Source: Acidobacteriota bacterium
GTDB taxonomy: Bacteria > Acidobacteriota > Vicinamibacteria > Vicinamibacterales > Vicinamibacteraceae
Direction of reading: 5' to 3'
Length of the DNA stretch: 64,000 bases
Assembly: GCA_020845575.1 (NCBI GenBank)
Contig: JADLFL010000018.1
Span: forward strand, 45,959-109,958
Shown here: positions 49,481 through 59,864 of the stretch, one piece after another
How the letters are laid out: each line of letters begins with the position of its first letter
How positions within the stretch are numbered: the first letter of the stretch is position 1
Position numbers and translations under genes: made by a program
Notes under the pieces: model-generated
What the model saw: the letters and a program-made list of their open reading frames with translations, nothing else
Told to the model about the DNA's origin: nothing
Databases searched by the model: none

Positions 49481-51498
49481 GCGCCAGGCGCCTCCACGCC
49501 TGCCAGCGCCAGTCCGGGACGACGCAGGGTCCTGATCTGATCGCGGAGCGTTGCCGCCTTCTCGAATTCGAGGTTGGCGGCCGCCGCACGCATCTCGCCT
49601 TCGAGACGCGCGATGTGGGCGACCCGTTCGCCTTCGTTGCGGAATGCGAGCGTCCCGCGCTCGACGGGCACCGTCAGGTAGTCCTGCTCCTCCACCGCGC
49701 CCATGCCCTCGTCGATCGCCCGACGCACGCTGGTGGGCGTGATGCCGTGCGTCTCGTTGTAGGCCACCTGCACCTCACGACGCCTGTTGGTCTCGTCGAG
49801 GCAGCGGCGCATCGAGTCCGTGGTGGCGTCGGCGTAGAAGATCGCCCGTCCGTCCACGTGCCGCGCCGCGCGCCCTACCGTCTGGATGAGCGAGCCCGCG
49901 GAACGAAGGAAGCCTTCCTTGTCGGCGTCCAGCACGGCCACGAGCGACACTTCGGGAAGATCGAGCCCTTCACGCAGCAGGTTGATGCCGATGAGGACGT
50001 CGAAGGCGCCGCGACGCAGGTCGCGCAGGATCTCGATGCGTTCGAGCGTGTCGATGTCGCTGTGCAGATAGCGGACGCGCACGCCCAGCTCGTGGTAGTA
50101 CTGCGTGAGATCCTCGGCCATCCGCTTGGTGAGCGTGGTGACGAGCACGCGCTCGCCACGCTCGACGCGCAGGCGAATCTCGCCCAGCAGGTCGTCCACC
50201 TGGCCGCGTACCGGACGGATGTCGATCGGCGGATCGAGCAGGCCCGTCGGACGCACGATCTGCTCCACCACCACGCCGGCCGACGATGTCAGCTCGTAGG
50301 GGCCCGGCGTGGCGCTCACGAAGATCTGCTGCCCGACGCGCGCCTTCCACTCGTCGAAGTTCAACGGCCTGTTGTCGAGCGCCGACGGCAGACGGAACCC
50401 GTACTCGACGAGCACGTCCTTGCGCGCGCGGTCCCCCGCGTACATGCCGCGCACCTGCGGGATCGTCTGATGGCTCTCGTCGACGATCGTGAGCGCGTCC
50501 TCGGGCAGGTAGTCGAGCAGCGTCGGCGGCGGCGCGCCAGGCGCGCGGCCCGTGAGGTGTCGCGCGTAGTTCTCGATGCCGTGGCAGTACCCGATCTCCT
50601 GCATCATCGCCAGGTCGAACATCGTGCGCTGGTGCAGGCGCTGCGCCTCGAGCAGGCGCCCCTCCTGTTCGAGCTGCGTGCGACGTTCGACCAGTTCCGC
50701 CTTGATGGTCTCGATCGCGAGCTTCGTGCGATCGCGCGACGTGACGAAGTGGCTCTTCGGGTAGATGGATACCCTGTCGTGCCGCCTCACGGTGCCGCCC
50801 GTCAACGGATCGATCGTCGCGATCTCGTCGATTTCGTCGCCGAACAGCTCGATGCGGATCGCGTGCTCGTCGTACGACGGGTAGACCTCGATCACGTCCC
50901 CGCGCACGCGAAAGGTGCCGCGTGCGAAGTCGGCGTCGTTGCGCTCGTACTGGATCTCCACCAGCGTGCGGAGGATCGCCTCGCGCGCGATGGCCTGCCC
51001 GCGTTCGAGCGGCAGCTTCAGCCCGTAGTAGGCCTCCGGCGATCCGAGACCGTAGATGCACGAGACGCTGGACACGATGATGACGTCGCGCCGCTCGAAG
51101 AGCGATCGCGTGGCCGAGAGGCGCATGCGATCGATCTCCTCGTTGATGATCGCCTCCTTCTCGATGTACGAGTCCGTGGCCGGCATGTAGGCCTCGGGCT
51201 GGTAGTAGTCGTAGTAGGACACGAAGTACTCGACGGCGTTGTGCGGGAAGAAGCGCCGGAACTCCTGGTAGAGCTGCGCGGCAAGCGTCTTGTTGTGCAC
51301 CATGACCAGCGCCGGGCGATTCACGCGCGCGATGGTCTGGGCCATCGTGAACGTCTTGCCCGACCCCGTCACGCCCAGCAGCGTCTGGAACCGGTCGCCG
51401 CGTTCGAGGCCGCTGACCAGTTCGTCGATCGCCCGTGGCTGGTCGCCTCGGAGTTCGAAGGACGAGACCAGTTCAAAGCGATCGGATGTGGATGGCAT
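49477..51498 (-). CDS. uvrB: UvrABC system protein B
   Basis: A 673-residue nucleotide-excision repair helicase. Walker A is [16 protein letters not shown], the beta-hairpin region is [20 protein letters not shown], the DEAD-box equivalent is [12 protein letters not shown], motif VI has [15 protein letters not shown], and the C-terminal UVR domain ([20 protein letters not shown]) binds UvrC. UvrB loads onto DNA with UvrA, verifies damage, and recruits UvrC. Length is normal. It leads the cluster that continues into mlaE, mlaF and mlaD. Confidence 0.98.
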   Translation of the reverse strand: MPSTSDRFELVSSFELRGDQPRAIDELVSGLERGDRFQTLLGVTGSGKTFTMAQTIARVNRPALVMVHNKTLAAQLYQEFRRFFPHNAVEYFVSYYDYYQPEAYMPATDSYIEKEAIINEEIDRMRLSATRSLFERRDVIIVSSVSCIYGLGSPEAYYGLKLPLERGQAIAREAILRTLVEIQYERNDADFARGTFRVRGDVIEVYPSYDEHAIRIELFGDEIDEIATIDPLTGGTVRRHDRVSIYPKSHFVTSRDRTKLAIETIKAELVERRTQLEQEGRLLEAQRLHQRTMFDLAMMQEIGYCHGIENYARHLTGRAPGAPPPTLLDYLPEDALTIVDESHQTIPQVRGMYAGDRARKDVLVEYGFRLPSALDNRPLNFDEWKARVGQQIFVSATPGPYELTSSAGVVVEQIVRPTGLLDPPIDIRPVRGQVDDLLGEIRLRVERGERVLVTTLTKRMAEDLTQYYHELGVRVRYLHSDIDTLERIEILRDLRRGAFDVLIGINLLREGLDLPEVSLVAVLDADKEGFLRSAGSLIQTVGRAARHVDGRAIFYADATTDSMRRCLDETNRRREVQVAYNETHGITPTSVRRAIDEGMGAVEEQDYLTVPVERGTLAFRNEGERVAHIARLEGEMRAAAANLEFEKAATLRDQIRTLRRPGLALAGVEAPGA

Positions 51499-51577
51499 GA
51501 GGGCGAAGGCGCAACGAATCCTGCGGATCGTACCACCCTCCGCACATCACGCGGCCGCCGAAGACGGCAAGCGCCGC

Positions 51578-52537
51578 TTACTCGGGACGGGCCGCGATCG
51601 ACTCCTGACGCAGGAGCGCGAAGTACCCCTTGCGAGTGCGGATCCGGGCCGACTTGAGGTCCGTCCGGTTGAGCCGCACGTCGAGCGTGCGCCAGGTGCC
51701 GTCGTTGGCCTGATTGCTCGACACGTAGCCGAGGAGGTACCGGCCGTCCACGTCGGCCTGGATCTGCCGGTAGGCCTGATCGATGTCCTGTCGCGAGGTC
51801 GGGAAGAAGGCCAGGCCGCCTGTCGCCTCGGCAAGCTGCGTGAGCCGCATGCGCTGTTCGAGCTTCTCGCGCGAGCCCTGTCGCTCCAGGAATCCCACCA
51901 CGTACACGGTGACGTCCGACGCCTTGAGGGCCGTCAGCGCATCACTGAACGACATGACGCTGCGCGTGTCACCCCCGTCGGTATACGCCACGACGACCTT
52001 CTCGCCGGACTGGAACGCCGTGCCCTCGAGATACACGCCGAGCGCATCGTAGAGCGCCGTCCAGCCGTCGGGCTTGCGCGTGCGCAGGCGCTCCACGAAC
52101 CGCGGGAAGTCGGCCGCGCCGAAGCGGGCCACGCGGACCTCGGTGTCGAAGTCCACCAGCGTGATGTCCTCGGCGCGCTGGAGCATGTTGCAGAACTTGA
52201 CGGCGGCGCTTCGCGCCATCGCCAGATCCGTCGCCATGCTGCCCGAGGTGTCGAACAGGAGTCCGATGTGGAGCGGCGGCCGATCGTCGGCCACGTCCGC
52301 CGCGTCGACGCCCTCGCCGGGCCCACCCGTGGCAAACAGCCGGAGTTCCTGTGGTCGGCCGTCCTCGAAGATCGTGAAATCCTCGCGCGCAAGCGTGGCC
52401 ACCGGCTGGCCGGCCTTGTCGACCACGGCCACGCCGACCCGCACGGTCTCGACGCCGCTGCGGAAAATCTCCTGCGCCATCACCGGCGCAGACCAGGCCC
52501 ACATGAGTAGTGCTGCCGCCGTCACGAGACGCGCCAT
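51578..52537 (-). CDS. Secreted VWFA-domain protein (acidobacterial VWFA-related family)
   Basis: A 319-residue exported protein with a signal peptide (ALLMWAWSAPVMA). Residues 30-80 form a small beta module (VRVGVAVVDKAGQPVATLAR, FTIFEDGRPQEL) common before the VWFA domain in this family. The VWFA domain starts at LHIGLLFDTSGSMATDLAMA, whose MIDAS motif DxSxS (DTSGS) is complete, and continues with FDTEVRVARFG and AYTDGGDTRSVMSFSDAL. The domain binds a metal and mediates protein contacts. The family is expanded in Acidobacteria. ATG at 52537 opens the signal peptide and is preceded by a GGGGGA stretch. Function unknown. Confidence 0.87.
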   Translation of the reverse strand: MARLVTAAALLMWAWSAPVMAQEIFRSGVETVRVGVAVVDKAGQPVATLAREDFTIFEDGRPQELRLFATGGPGEGVDAADVADDRPPLHIGLLFDTSGSMATDLAMARSAAVKFCNMLQRAEDITLVDFDTEVRVARFGAADFPRFVERLRTRKPDGWTALYDALGVYLEGTAFQSGEKVVVAYTDGGDTRSVMSFSDALTALKASDVTVYVVGFLERQGSREKLEQRMRLTQLAEATGGLAFFPTSRQDIDQAYRQIQADVDGRYLLGYVSSNQANDGTWRTLDVRLNRTDLKSARIRTRKGYFALLRQESIAARPE

Positions 52538-52720
52538 GCCATCCCCCGTCGCCACCGGTCCGTCCCCGTGGCGCGCGCCGCGCGGCCGGAGACGGCTCCC
52601 TTCGGAAATCCCGCTCAGGATACACCCACACGATGGGGATGCGGACTCCCGCGAGGTCGGGGCGTATACTTGTGGTTTGGCCCGTGGGGGTCGCCGCATG
52701 GCACGCTCCCGCTCACACGC

Positions 52721-54172
52721 ATGAAGTGCCTGGCCGTCTGTCAGACCGACCTCGTGATGCGCGCGCTCCACGCCGCGCTCGGCTCGACCTTCGACGTCGA
52801 GTTCCTTGTCGACAACCGGCAACTCGCGCGACGCCTCGGCGAGGAGGGCCTGAAGATCACGGCGGCCGACTGCTCGCGCTGCGACTCTTACGTCAAGGCC
52901 GACCTGGCCCCGAGCACCTGCGTCATCATCGAGGACACCGGCAAGCGGAGCATCAAGCGCCTCATCAGTGCGGTGCGCGACGCCGGCGGGACCCTGACCT
53001 ACGTCGTCTCCACGGGCGCCAGCACGAAGCGGGCAGACGAGGCCAAGACCGCCTTTCCCGACATCTTCACGCTGACGCTCGGTGACCTGCTGGGGCCGCA
53101 GCTGCACGGCGAACTCGAACGCAGCGCGACACGCGCGCGCGTGCTGCAGTACCAGCGCTTCTTTGCCGACGCCGACCGTGTCCTGATCCTGCTGCACAAC
53201 GAGCCGGACCCCGACGCGATGGCTGCAGGACTCGCGTTGCGGAACCTGCTCCGCCGCACGAAGACCACGGCGATCATCGGCGCCATCCACGGCGTGAGCC
53301 GCCCGGAGAACGTGCGCATGGCGCACCTGCTCGACATCCAGGTCGAGAAGGTGACGCCGGATCAGTTCGCGAGCTTCGGCCGCGTGGCCACCGTGGACGT
53401 GCAACCGCACTACTTCGGCGGCCAGCTCCCACACGTGGATATGGTGGTGGACCACCATCCGGAGCAACCGGGCTACAGCGCGGTGTTCAAGGACATCCGC
53501 GCCGACTACGGGTCGACGTGCACGATCCTCACCGAGCACCTGCGCGCCGTGGACATGAACGTCTCCGAGCGCGTGGCAACGGCGATGCTGTACGCGATCA
53601 AGTCCGACACGCTGTTCTTCGCGCGCCACACGAACCGGCAGGACCTCGACGCGTTCACCTACCTCTATCCGCTGGCCGATGCCGCGCTGATCCGCAAGAT
53701 GGAAGGCGCCGACATCACGCTGGAGCGCCTGCACACGGTGGTCAAGGGACTCGCCGCGAGCGACATGCGCGGCGACCTGTTCTTCGCGAGCCTGGACGAG
53801 GTGCCGCGCGAGGACTTCATCACCTACACCGCCGACTTCTTCCTCCAGGTCGAGGACACCAAGTGGACGTTCGTCACCGGCATCGTCAACGACATGCTGG
53901 TGCTGTCGGTGCGCAACCTCGGGTACTCACGCAACGCCGGTGAGTTCGTGCGCAGGTACTTCGGCGACATCGGCAGCGCCGGCGGTCACCGTGCGATGGC
54001 CAAGGCCGTCGTCCCCTTCGCCGCCTTCGCCAAGCGCCACGGTGCCAGAACGCCCGCCCAGATCAACGCCGCCGTGGCCGCCATGGCCGAGCAGTTCATT
54101 CACGACACGCCCGCCGGCAAGAAGGACGAACAGAGCAAGAAGGAAGAACCGAAGGCCGCACTCGTCCCGTGA
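52721..54172 (+). CDS. DHH-family phosphoesterase
   Basis: A 483-residue protein. The first 140 residues look like a Rossmann-type sensor domain (CLAVCQTDLVMRALHAALGS, CVIIEDTGKRSIKRLISAVR). The DHH catalytic domain begins with LILLHNEPDPDAMAAGLALR and has VDHHPEQPGYSAVFKD as its DHH motif (third motif), and the C-terminal DHHA1 part has GSAGGHRAMAKAVVPF. Such enzymes cleave short oligoribonucleotides or cyclic dinucleotides, but the substrate cannot be read here. The C-terminus is a Lys/Glu tail. The 183-base gap before it is a divergent promoter region shared with the VWFA gene. Confidence 0.85.
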   Translation: MKCLAVCQTDLVMRALHAALGSTFDVEFLVDNRQLARRLGEEGLKITAADCSRCDSYVKADLAPSTCVIIEDTGKRSIKRLISAVRDAGGTLTYVVSTGASTKRADEAKTAFPDIFTLTLGDLLGPQLHGELERSATRARVLQYQRFFADADRVLILLHNEPDPDAMAAGLALRNLLRRTKTTAIIGAIHGVSRPENVRMAHLLDIQVEKVTPDQFASFGRVATVDVQPHYFGGQLPHVDMVVDHHPEQPGYSAVFKDIRADYGSTCTILTEHLRAVDMNVSERVATAMLYAIKSDTLFFARHTNRQDLDAFTYLYPLADAALIRKMEGADITLERLHTVVKGLAASDMRGDLFFASLDEVPREDFITYTADFFLQVEDTKWTFVTGIVNDMLVLSVRNLGYSRNAGEFVRRYFGDIGSAGGHRAMAKAVVPFAAFAKRHGARTPAQINAAVAAMAEQFIHDTPAGKKDEQSKKEEPKAALVP

Positions 54173-54178
54173 ACGGCG

Positions 54179-55348
54179 CTACCCCAACGCCTGGTCGACG
54201 TCGGCGACGAGATCGTCGACCCCTTCTATTCCCACAGACAGCCTGACCATGCCGCGTGTCACGCCGGCACGCGCGAGTTGATCGTCAGTCCAGCCGTACT
54301 GCGACGACAACACCGGCAGGCTGCACAGGCTCTCGACGCCGCCGAGGCTCGCCGCGCGCTTGAAGACGGTGAGGCGATCGAAGAACCGCGCGGCAGCGTC
54401 GAAGCCACCCGCGAGATCGAGCGTGACCATGCCCCCGAATCCGCGCATCTGCGCGGCGGCAATGGCGTGATCCGGATGACTCGCGAGACCGGGATACGAC
54501 ACGGCGGCCACGCGCGCGTCGCCCTCGAACGCCCGCGCGAGCGCCAGTGCGTTGGCGTTGTGCCGCTCCATGCGCACGTCGAGCGTCTTGAGGCCGCGAG
54601 CCACGAGTGAGGCGGCGCCGGGATCCATCAGCGCGCCCACCAGCTTGCGTCCAGGCAGGAGACCGTCGATCAGAACGCGCGAGCCCATCACGGCCCCGCC
54701 CGTCACGTCGCTGTGTCCGTTCAGGTACTTGGTGACGCTGTGCATCACCAGGTCCACGCCGAGCCTGAGCGGGCGCTGGTTGTACGGGGTGGCGAACGTG
54801 TTGTCGATCACCGACGTCACGCCGGCCGCACGACACGCCGCCGCCACGCGTGCGATGTCGAGACACCGCAGCGTCGGATTGATCGGCGACTCGAACCACA
54901 CCAGCCGCGTCTGCGGTCCGATGACGAACGTCGGATCGCGCATCTGGTCCAGTTCCACGAACCGCGTCGTGACGCCGAACCGCGTCAGGAACGACTGCAG
55001 CAGGTGGAGCGTGCCGCCGTAGATGGCCGCGCTGCACACCACCTCGTCGCCCGCAGACACGAGGCTCATGATGGTCGTCGCCACGGCGCCCATCCCCGAC
55101 GAGAAGACCATCGCGGCTTCGGCGTCTTCGGCTTCAGCCAGCTTCATCTCGAGCGACCGCAGCGACGGGTTGTCGTACCGCGTGTAGAAATAGCGATCGG
55201 TGCCGCCCTCGATGTAGGCCTGCACATCGCGCGTCGACTCGAAGACGAACGTGGTCGTCTCGTAGACGGGCGTCGTGAGCGGACACGCCCCCGGCATCGC
55301 CCCTTCGGCCGTGTGGATCAGACGTGTGGAAAGCGCCGGACGAGTCAT
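54179..55348 (-). CDS. PLP-dependent Cys/Met-metabolism enzyme (cystathionine gamma-synthase/lyase type)
   Basis: A 389-residue fold-type I PLP enzyme. Characteristic blocks are TTPVYETTTFVFES, YTRYDNPSLRSLEMKLAEAE, MVFSSGMGAVATTIM, VWFESPINPTLRCLDIA, IDNTFATPYNQRPLRLGVDL and the PLP-lysine segment MHSVTKYLNGHSDVTGG. The family includes cystathionine gamma-synthase, cystathionine lyases and methionine gamma-lyase, which sequence alone does not separate reliably. It is coupled to the upstream patatin-like gene by an ATGA overlap at 55345-55348. Its 3' end faces that of the DHH gene with six bases between. Confidence 0.9.
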   Translation of the reverse strand: MTRPALSTRLIHTAEGAMPGACPLTTPVYETTTFVFESTRDVQAYIEGGTDRYFYTRYDNPSLRSLEMKLAEAEDAEAAMVFSSGMGAVATTIMSLVSAGDEVVCSAAIYGGTLHLLQSFLTRFGVTTRFVELDQMRDPTFVIGPQTRLVWFESPINPTLRCLDIARVAAACRAAGVTSVIDNTFATPYNQRPLRLGVDLVMHSVTKYLNGHSDVTGGAVMGSRVLIDGLLPGRKLVGALMDPGAASLVARGLKTLDVRMERHNANALALARAFEGDARVAAVSYPGLASHPDHAIAAAQMRGFGGMVTLDLAGGFDAAARFFDRLTVFKRAASLGGVESLCSLPVLSSQYGWTDDQLARAGVTRGMVRLSVGIEGVDDLVADVDQALG

Positions 55349-56841
55349 GTCAGCGGGAGATCGTCCCCAGGGGCGATGGGTGCGAGGGGAGGCTGATCCA
55401 GCCCCTCCGCGCTGCCACCGATGACCGGGACGATGAACTGGGCGTACGCGTCGTCGTAGCCGCGGCGGACGAGCTCGTCGAGGACGGCGTGCCGATCGGA
55501 TCGGGCGTCGCGCGTGCCAGCCATGTCGAAGGGGCCGAGCGGATTGTGCACGGGCTGCACGTGATACACGGTCGTGAAGCGATCGAAGAACGCCGTGGCG
55601 CCGTCGCGCACGCTGGCGCTCTCGTGCGCGGCGATGGCCTGCCCGAGCCAGGCGCGCGGCGAGGCGCGGCGCGCGGTGAGGCCGTGCGGCCCAGGCAGGG
55701 GCGACGCGGCACTCACGAGAATCACCTGCTCCGCTCCCGCGGCCGAGACTTCTTCCAGCAGGCGGATCAGCGACTCGGGTCGATCGGTGACCATGTGCGT
55801 CTCGCCGCGCCAGGCGCTATCAAGCGGGAACGTCAGCGCGTGCGGCTCGGCGGCGAGCGGCACGGCGAGCGACGCGCTGAGGCCGTCCATGGCGAGATCG
55901 CGGCCCGCGCCGAGCAGGTCGATCACTTCCGCGACGCGCACGCCCGCCGCATCCTCGGTGAAGAAGCGGCGCCGCCACGGTTCCTGCAGCGCGGCGAAGA
56001 CGAGATCACGGCGCGCATCGAGGTCGTGCGCCACCACCAGCAGTTCCGCGGAGCCGGGCTGACCGAGCCCGTCGGCGATCATCTCCACGTAGCGGCGACT
56101 GAGCTCGCGGCGATCCGTGGTCCGCGAGCCGCCCGCGGCGGGTCCGGTCCAGAGCGCCTGCGCGAAGTGCGCCACCGCGCGATGGGCATCGAGTGGTGCC
56201 CCGAGCGCGATCCACCACGGCGGACCATCCCAGCCACGGCGGCCCTGTCCGCGCGTGCGCAACACGTATTCGCCGGCGAGGAACAGCGCCGCCGCCAGCA
56301 GCGACAGCACCGCCACACGCGGGATCACCTGCGCGAAGAGCGTGTGGCTGAACGTGGCGGCAATCGTCTGGACGAAGAGTGCCGCGATGCGCCCGTCGCG
56401 ATCGAGCCCCGTCAACTGGACGGCATACGCGAGCGGGTACAGCAGCATCGCCAGGACCTGCACCAGCACCGGAATGGCGAGCACGCAGAAGGACGCGGCG
56501 AGGGCCCAGCCGAGCACGCGCCACGACAGGCGCCAGCCGTACAAGGCCGCGGGGCGCGCGCCGCTCCAGGCGCCGGACGGCTGCCACAATCGCGTGCCAC
56601 CGTCGATGGCCGCGAGCATCGCACTCACGGCACCCATGCCGCGGCCGGCCACGAGGTCGACCTTCACGCCCGCTTCGGCGAGCGCCTTCATGACGCCGGC
56701 GTGATAGGCACCCGCCGATCCCGTGCCCGTGAACACGAGTGCCGTGCGCAGGCGCGGCGCGTAGGGCGGACTAGTCGTGGATGGTGACGAGTTTGACGAG
56801 CTCGAAGATTCGCTGGCCATTGGGGGTGGGCACGGTGACAT
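55345..56841 (-). CDS. Patatin-like membrane protein lacking the catalytic serine
   Basis: A 498-residue protein. After about 30 low-complexity residues the patatin oxyanion strand appears (ALVFTGTGSAGAYHAGVMKA), and the place of the nucleophile elbow G-x-S-x-G reads G66-R-G68-M-G70 (VDLVAGRGMGAV), so Gly replaces Ser. A membrane segment pair (VLGWALAASFCVLAIPVLVQ and AVLSLLAAALFLAGEYVL) and an extra domain lie between this and the C-terminal part, where DGLSASLAVPLAAE resembles the Asp-Gly dyad site. It looks like a degenerate patatin, possibly a lipid-binding or regulatory protein. Start uncertain: the 56841 ATG and the 56820 ATG both lie inside the 3' end of greA; ending ATGA-coupled with the PLP gene. 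Confidence 0.72.
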   Translation of the reverse strand: MSPCPPPMASESSSSSNSSPSTTSPPYAPRLRTALVFTGTGSAGAYHAGVMKALAEAGVKVDLVAGRGMGAVSAMLAAIDGGTRLWQPSGAWSGARPAALYGWRLSWRVLGWALAASFCVLAIPVLVQVLAMLLYPLAYAVQLTGLDRDGRIAALFVQTIAATFSHTLFAQVIPRVAVLSLLAAALFLAGEYVLRTRGQGRRGWDGPPWWIALGAPLDAHRAVAHFAQALWTGPAAGGSRTTDRRELSRRYVEMIADGLGQPGSAELLVVAHDLDARRDLVFAALQEPWRRRFFTEDAAGVRVAEVIDLLGAGRDLAMDGLSASLAVPLAAEPHALTFPLDSAWRGETHMVTDRPESLIRLLEEVSAAGAEQVILVSAASPLPGPHGLTARRASPRAWLGQAIAAHESASVRDGATAFFDRFTTVYHVQPVHNPLGPFDMAGTRDARSDRHAVLDELVRRGYDDAYAQFIVPVIGGSAEGLDQPPLAPIAPGDDLPLT

Positions 56842-57238
56842 CGTCGCCCTCTTCCTTGCCGAGCAGGGCGCGGCCGATCGGGGATGCCGTCGAAATCAGT
56901 CCCTTGGCGGCATCGGCGTCTTCGGGCATCACGAGCTGATACACGACCGTCTCGCCGTTCTCGCGCAGCGTCACCGTGGAGCCGAACGCCACACGGCCCT
57001 GCGGGATCTTGTCGAGGTTGATCAGCGAGATGTCGGCCATGCGCTTCTTCAGCATGCCGATGCGCGCCTGCAGGAACGTCTGGCGTTCCTTGGCGGCCTG
57101 GTACTCGGCGTTCTCGCGCAGGTCGCCGAGCTCTCGGGCACGCTGGATCTCCTTCGGGAGCTCGGTCTTGAGCTCACGATCCAGAGCGGAGATCTCGTCC
57201 TCGAACTTGCGGAGCAACTGCGCTTTGACTTCTAACAC
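56771..57238 (-). CDS. greA: Transcription elongation factor GreA/GreB
   Basis: A 155-residue factor that stimulates RNA polymerase to cut back-tracked RNA. The N-terminal coiled coil shows LRKFEDEISALDRELKTELP and ELGDLRENAEYQAAKERQ (acidic tip D/E residues), then the FKBP-like C-terminal domain VAFGSTVTLRENGETVVYQL, GLISTASPIGRALLGKEEGD and IFELVKLVTI. GTG at 57238 gives the standard length; in-frame sequence before it does not resemble GreA. Its 3' end overlaps the 5' end of the patatin-like gene. Confidence 0.95.
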   Translation of the reverse strand: MLEVKAQLLRKFEDEISALDRELKTELPKEIQRARELGDLRENAEYQAAKERQTFLQARIGMLKKRMADISLINLDKIPQGRVAFGSTVTLRENGETVVYQLVMPEDADAAKGLISTASPIGRALLGKEEGDDVTVPTPNGQRIFELVKLVTIHD

Positions 57239-57366
57239 TGCGGCGATCCAGGCGATGGCATGGCGGGTCCACGCAGGCCCACCATGAGCCTGCCAGCCCG
57301 CGTCAGTTGGGCCAAGCGACGCCGAAATCTTACCATAGGGGTTCGCGCGATCCGCGCGGGCCAACC

Positions 57367-58182
57367 ATGACCGATCCCACGATCACCAGCCGCCGACACC
57401 CGGTCGTCGCGCGGTGCCGAGACGCCGCCGACGGCCATGCCGGCGAGCACCTGCTCGATGGTCCACACCTGGTGACCGACGCCCTTGCCGCGGCGCTCCC
57501 GCTGGCGTTCGTGCTGGTTGCCGAAGGTGCCGACGCGCGACAGGAGACCGCGGCGATCGTCGACCGTGCACGAGTGGCCGGCTGCCTGATCCACCGTGTC
57601 ACGCCTGCCGTGCTCGATGCCGCGAGTCCCACACGCACGCCGGCCGGCATCCTCGCACTCGTCACACTCCACATGCGCGACATACAGGACCTGCTCTTCC
57701 CTGCCCCCGCGCTCGTCACCGTGGCTGTCGACGTGCAGGATCCCGGTAACCTCGGCACGCTCATTCGCAGCACGGAAGCCGCTGGTGGCACGGGCCTCGT
57801 CGCGGCAGGCCACAGCGCGCATCCGTTCGGCTGGAAGGCGCTGCGCGGTTCGATGGGCAGTTCGCTTCGCCTGCCCATCGCGCGCGCGGCCGACACACGC
57901 GGCGCACTCACCGCCCTACGCGACGCCGGCCTGCATCTCGTCGCCCTGGCCGCTGACGCGCCCACGTCGCTGGACGATGCGGATCTGAGTGGACCAGTGG
58001 CGGTGCTCGCAGGTTCCGAAGGCGCGGGGTTGTCGACCGAGGTCGCGGCGCTGTGCGACGTGCGCGTACGCATCCCGATGCACGCGGGCGTGGAGTCGCT
58101 CAACGTCGGCGTCGCGGCGAGTCTGGTCCTCTTCGACGTCGCTCGCCGCCGGCGTTCACATCAGGAGTTCGCGCGTGAGTGA
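57367..58182 (+). CDS. TrmH/SpoU-family RNA 2'-O-methyltransferase
   Basis: A 271-residue SPOUT methyltransferase. After an N-terminal RNA-binding substrate domain of about 100 residues come the knot motifs: motif 1 [19 protein letters not shown], motif 2 [16 protein letters not shown], and motif 3 [20 protein letters not shown]. The target (tRNA or 23S rRNA ribose) is not determined. Its stop is overlapped by the GTG of rarA eight bases earlier (58175), so the two are coupled. Confidence 0.93.
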   Translation: MTDPTITSRRHPVVARCRDAADGHAGEHLLDGPHLVTDALAAALPLAFVLVAEGADARQETAAIVDRARVAGCLIHRVTPAVLDAASPTRTPAGILALVTLHMRDIQDLLFPAPALVTVAVDVQDPGNLGTLIRSTEAAGGTGLVAAGHSAHPFGWKALRGSMGSSLRLPIARAADTRGALTALRDAGLHLVALAADAPTSLDDADLSGPVAVLAGSEGAGLSTEVAALCDVRVRIPMHAGVESLNVGVAASLVLFDVARRRRSHQEFARE

Positions 58183-59545
58183 GCCCACGTTGTTCGAATC
58201 CGCGGGCGATGCGCCGGATTCGCCGCGACAGACGGGACATGTGCCCCTCGCCGACAGGATGCGTCCGCGGACCATCGACGAGATCGTCGGCCAGGATCAG
58301 GTCCTGGCGCCAGGCCGTCCGCTGCGCGAGGCGATCGATCGCGACGTCCTCCAGTCGGTCATCCTCTGGGGACCGCCTGGAACGGGTAAGACGACACTTG
58401 CACGAGCGATCGCGCAGGCGACCGCCGCACGCTATGTGGCGTTCAGTGCCGTGCTCTCGGGCGTGAAGGACGTCAAGGATGTCATGACGACAGCGGCGTA
58501 TTCGCGACGGCGCGACGGCACGCGCACGGTCGTCTTCGTCGACGAGATCCATCGCTTCAACAGGGCACAGCAGGACGCGTTCCTCCCTCACGTCGAAGCC
58601 GGCGACATCGTGCTGATTGGCGCGACGACGGAGAATCCGTCGTTCGAGGTGAACGCGGCGCTGCTGTCGCGATCGAAGGTGTTCGTGCTCCAGCCGCTGA
58701 CGCCTGACGCCGTGGTGACGATCCTCGACCGCGCTCTGCACGACAGCGAACGCGGGCTCGGCGCGGCGGGCATCGAGGTCGAGGACGGCGTGCTGCAGGC
58801 CATCGCGGTCCACGCCAACGGCGACGCACGCAGCGCGCTCAACCTGCTCGAACTGGCGGCAAGCGTGGTGCCGGACACGCAACCGCGCGTGCTCGCGCGC
58901 GCGCTCCTCGCGCCGCTCGTGGCGCGACGCACGCTGCGGTACGACAAGAGCGGCGAGGAGCACTTCAACCTCATCTCGGCCCTGCACAAGTCGCTCCGGA
59001 ACAGCGATCCCGACGCCGCCCTGTACTGGCTGGCGCGCATGCTCGACGCCGGCGAAGACCTGATGTACGTCGCGCGACGACTCGTGCGATTCGCGTCCGA
59101 GGACGTGGGCAACGCGGACCCACAGGCGCTGGTGGTCACGGTCGCGGCGCAACAGGCCGCGCACCTGCTCGGCCTGCCCGAAGCCAACACGGCACTCGCG
59201 CAGGCGGCGGTATATCTCGCAACGGCGCCGAAGAGCAACGCGGTCTATGCGGCCTACAACGAGGCCGCCGAGTCTGCTCGTCGCGACGAGGCCGAACCCG
59301 TCCCGCTCCACCTGCGCAACGCACCGACGCGGCTGATGAAGCAGCTGGACTACGGCAAGGGCTACGAGTACGCCCACGACGCCGCTGATGCCGTGACCGG
59401 CATGGACTGCCTCCCGCCCGCCCTCCAGGGCCGCCAGTTCTATCGCCCGACCGATCGCGGCTTCGAGAAGGAGATCGCGAGGCGACTGGAAGGCTGGCGC
59501 GAGATCAAGCGAAAACGCCGCGCCCCCACCGACACCGAGCGCTGA
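58175..59545 (+). CDS. rarA: Replication-associated recombination ATPase RarA/MgsA
   Basis: A 456-residue AAA+ ATPase related to the clamp-loader and RuvB families, acting at stalled replication forks. Walker A is [17 protein letters not shown], Walker [21 protein letters not shown], and sensor [17 protein letters not shown]; the C-terminal tetramerisation domain ([19 protein letters not shown] and [20 protein letters not shown]) is typical. A Shine-Dalgarno (AGGAG at 58163-58167) sets GTG 58175 as the start, within the end of the methyltransferase gene. Confidence 0.95.
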   Translation: MSEPTLFESAGDAPDSPRQTGHVPLADRMRPRTIDEIVGQDQVLAPGRPLREAIDRDVLQSVILWGPPGTGKTTLARAIAQATAARYVAFSAVLSGVKDVKDVMTTAAYSRRRDGTRTVVFVDEIHRFNRAQQDAFLPHVEAGDIVLIGATTENPSFEVNAALLSRSKVFVLQPLTPDAVVTILDRALHDSERGLGAAGIEVEDGVLQAIAVHANGDARSALNLLELAASVVPDTQPRVLARALLAPLVARRTLRYDKSGEEHFNLISALHKSLRNSDPDAALYWLARMLDAGEDLMYVARRLVRFASEDVGNADPQALVVTVAAQQAAHLLGLPEANTALAQAAVYLATAPKSNAVYAAYNEAAESARRDEAEPVPLHLRNAPTRLMKQLDYGKGYEYAHDAADAVTGMDCLPPALQGRQFYRPTDRGFEKEIARRLEGWREIKRKRRAPTDTER

Positions 59546-59594
59546 CCGCTGTCGCCCAGACTCCTCTCGACGCGAGACGGCGTAAGATGACTGC

Positions 59595-59864
59595 ATGACG
59601 AGAATCGCGGTCGACGTGCCAACAGACATCGCGAAGCGTCTGGAGTCGGCCTGGCGCGACGTGTCGCGTGGGACGCTCGAAGCGCTCGCAGTAGAGGGTT
59701 ACCGTGACGGAACGCTGAGTCGGGAACAGGTCGGGAGGATCCTCGGGTTGTCGTTCGGAGCGACCGAGGCGTTCCTGAAGGCACGTCAGGCGTACCTTGC
59801 ATATGACGGGGACGACCTCGAGAAAGACCTCCAGGGACTTCGCCAGCAGCTCGGCTCTCGATGA
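59595..59864 (+). CDS. UPF0175 family putative antitoxin
   Basis: An 89-residue protein with N-terminal beta/helix MTRIAVDVPTDIAKRLESAW, then SRGTLEALAVEGYRDGTLSR and EQVGRILGLSFGATEAFLKA, which is the UPF0175 pattern and resembles a DNA-binding antitoxin. It is overlapped by the PIN-like gene through ATGA (59861-59864), the usual antitoxin-then-toxin order. Regulation by the pair itself is typical of such modules. Confidence 0.85.
   Translation: MTRIAVDVPTDIAKRLESAWRDVSRGTLEALAVEGYRDGTLSREQVGRILGLSFGATEAFLKARQAYLAYDGDDLEKDLQGLRQQLGSR

Noticed and set aside
52538..53734. N-terminal extension of the VWFA gene (up to 718 residues) on the minus strand
   Set aside because: The extra 399 residues are antisense to the DHH phosphoesterase and show no domain; the signal peptide begins at 52537.
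57239..57364. Extension of greA to an upstream ATG
   Set aside because: The extra 42 residues do not match GreA, and the GTG start gives the normal family length.
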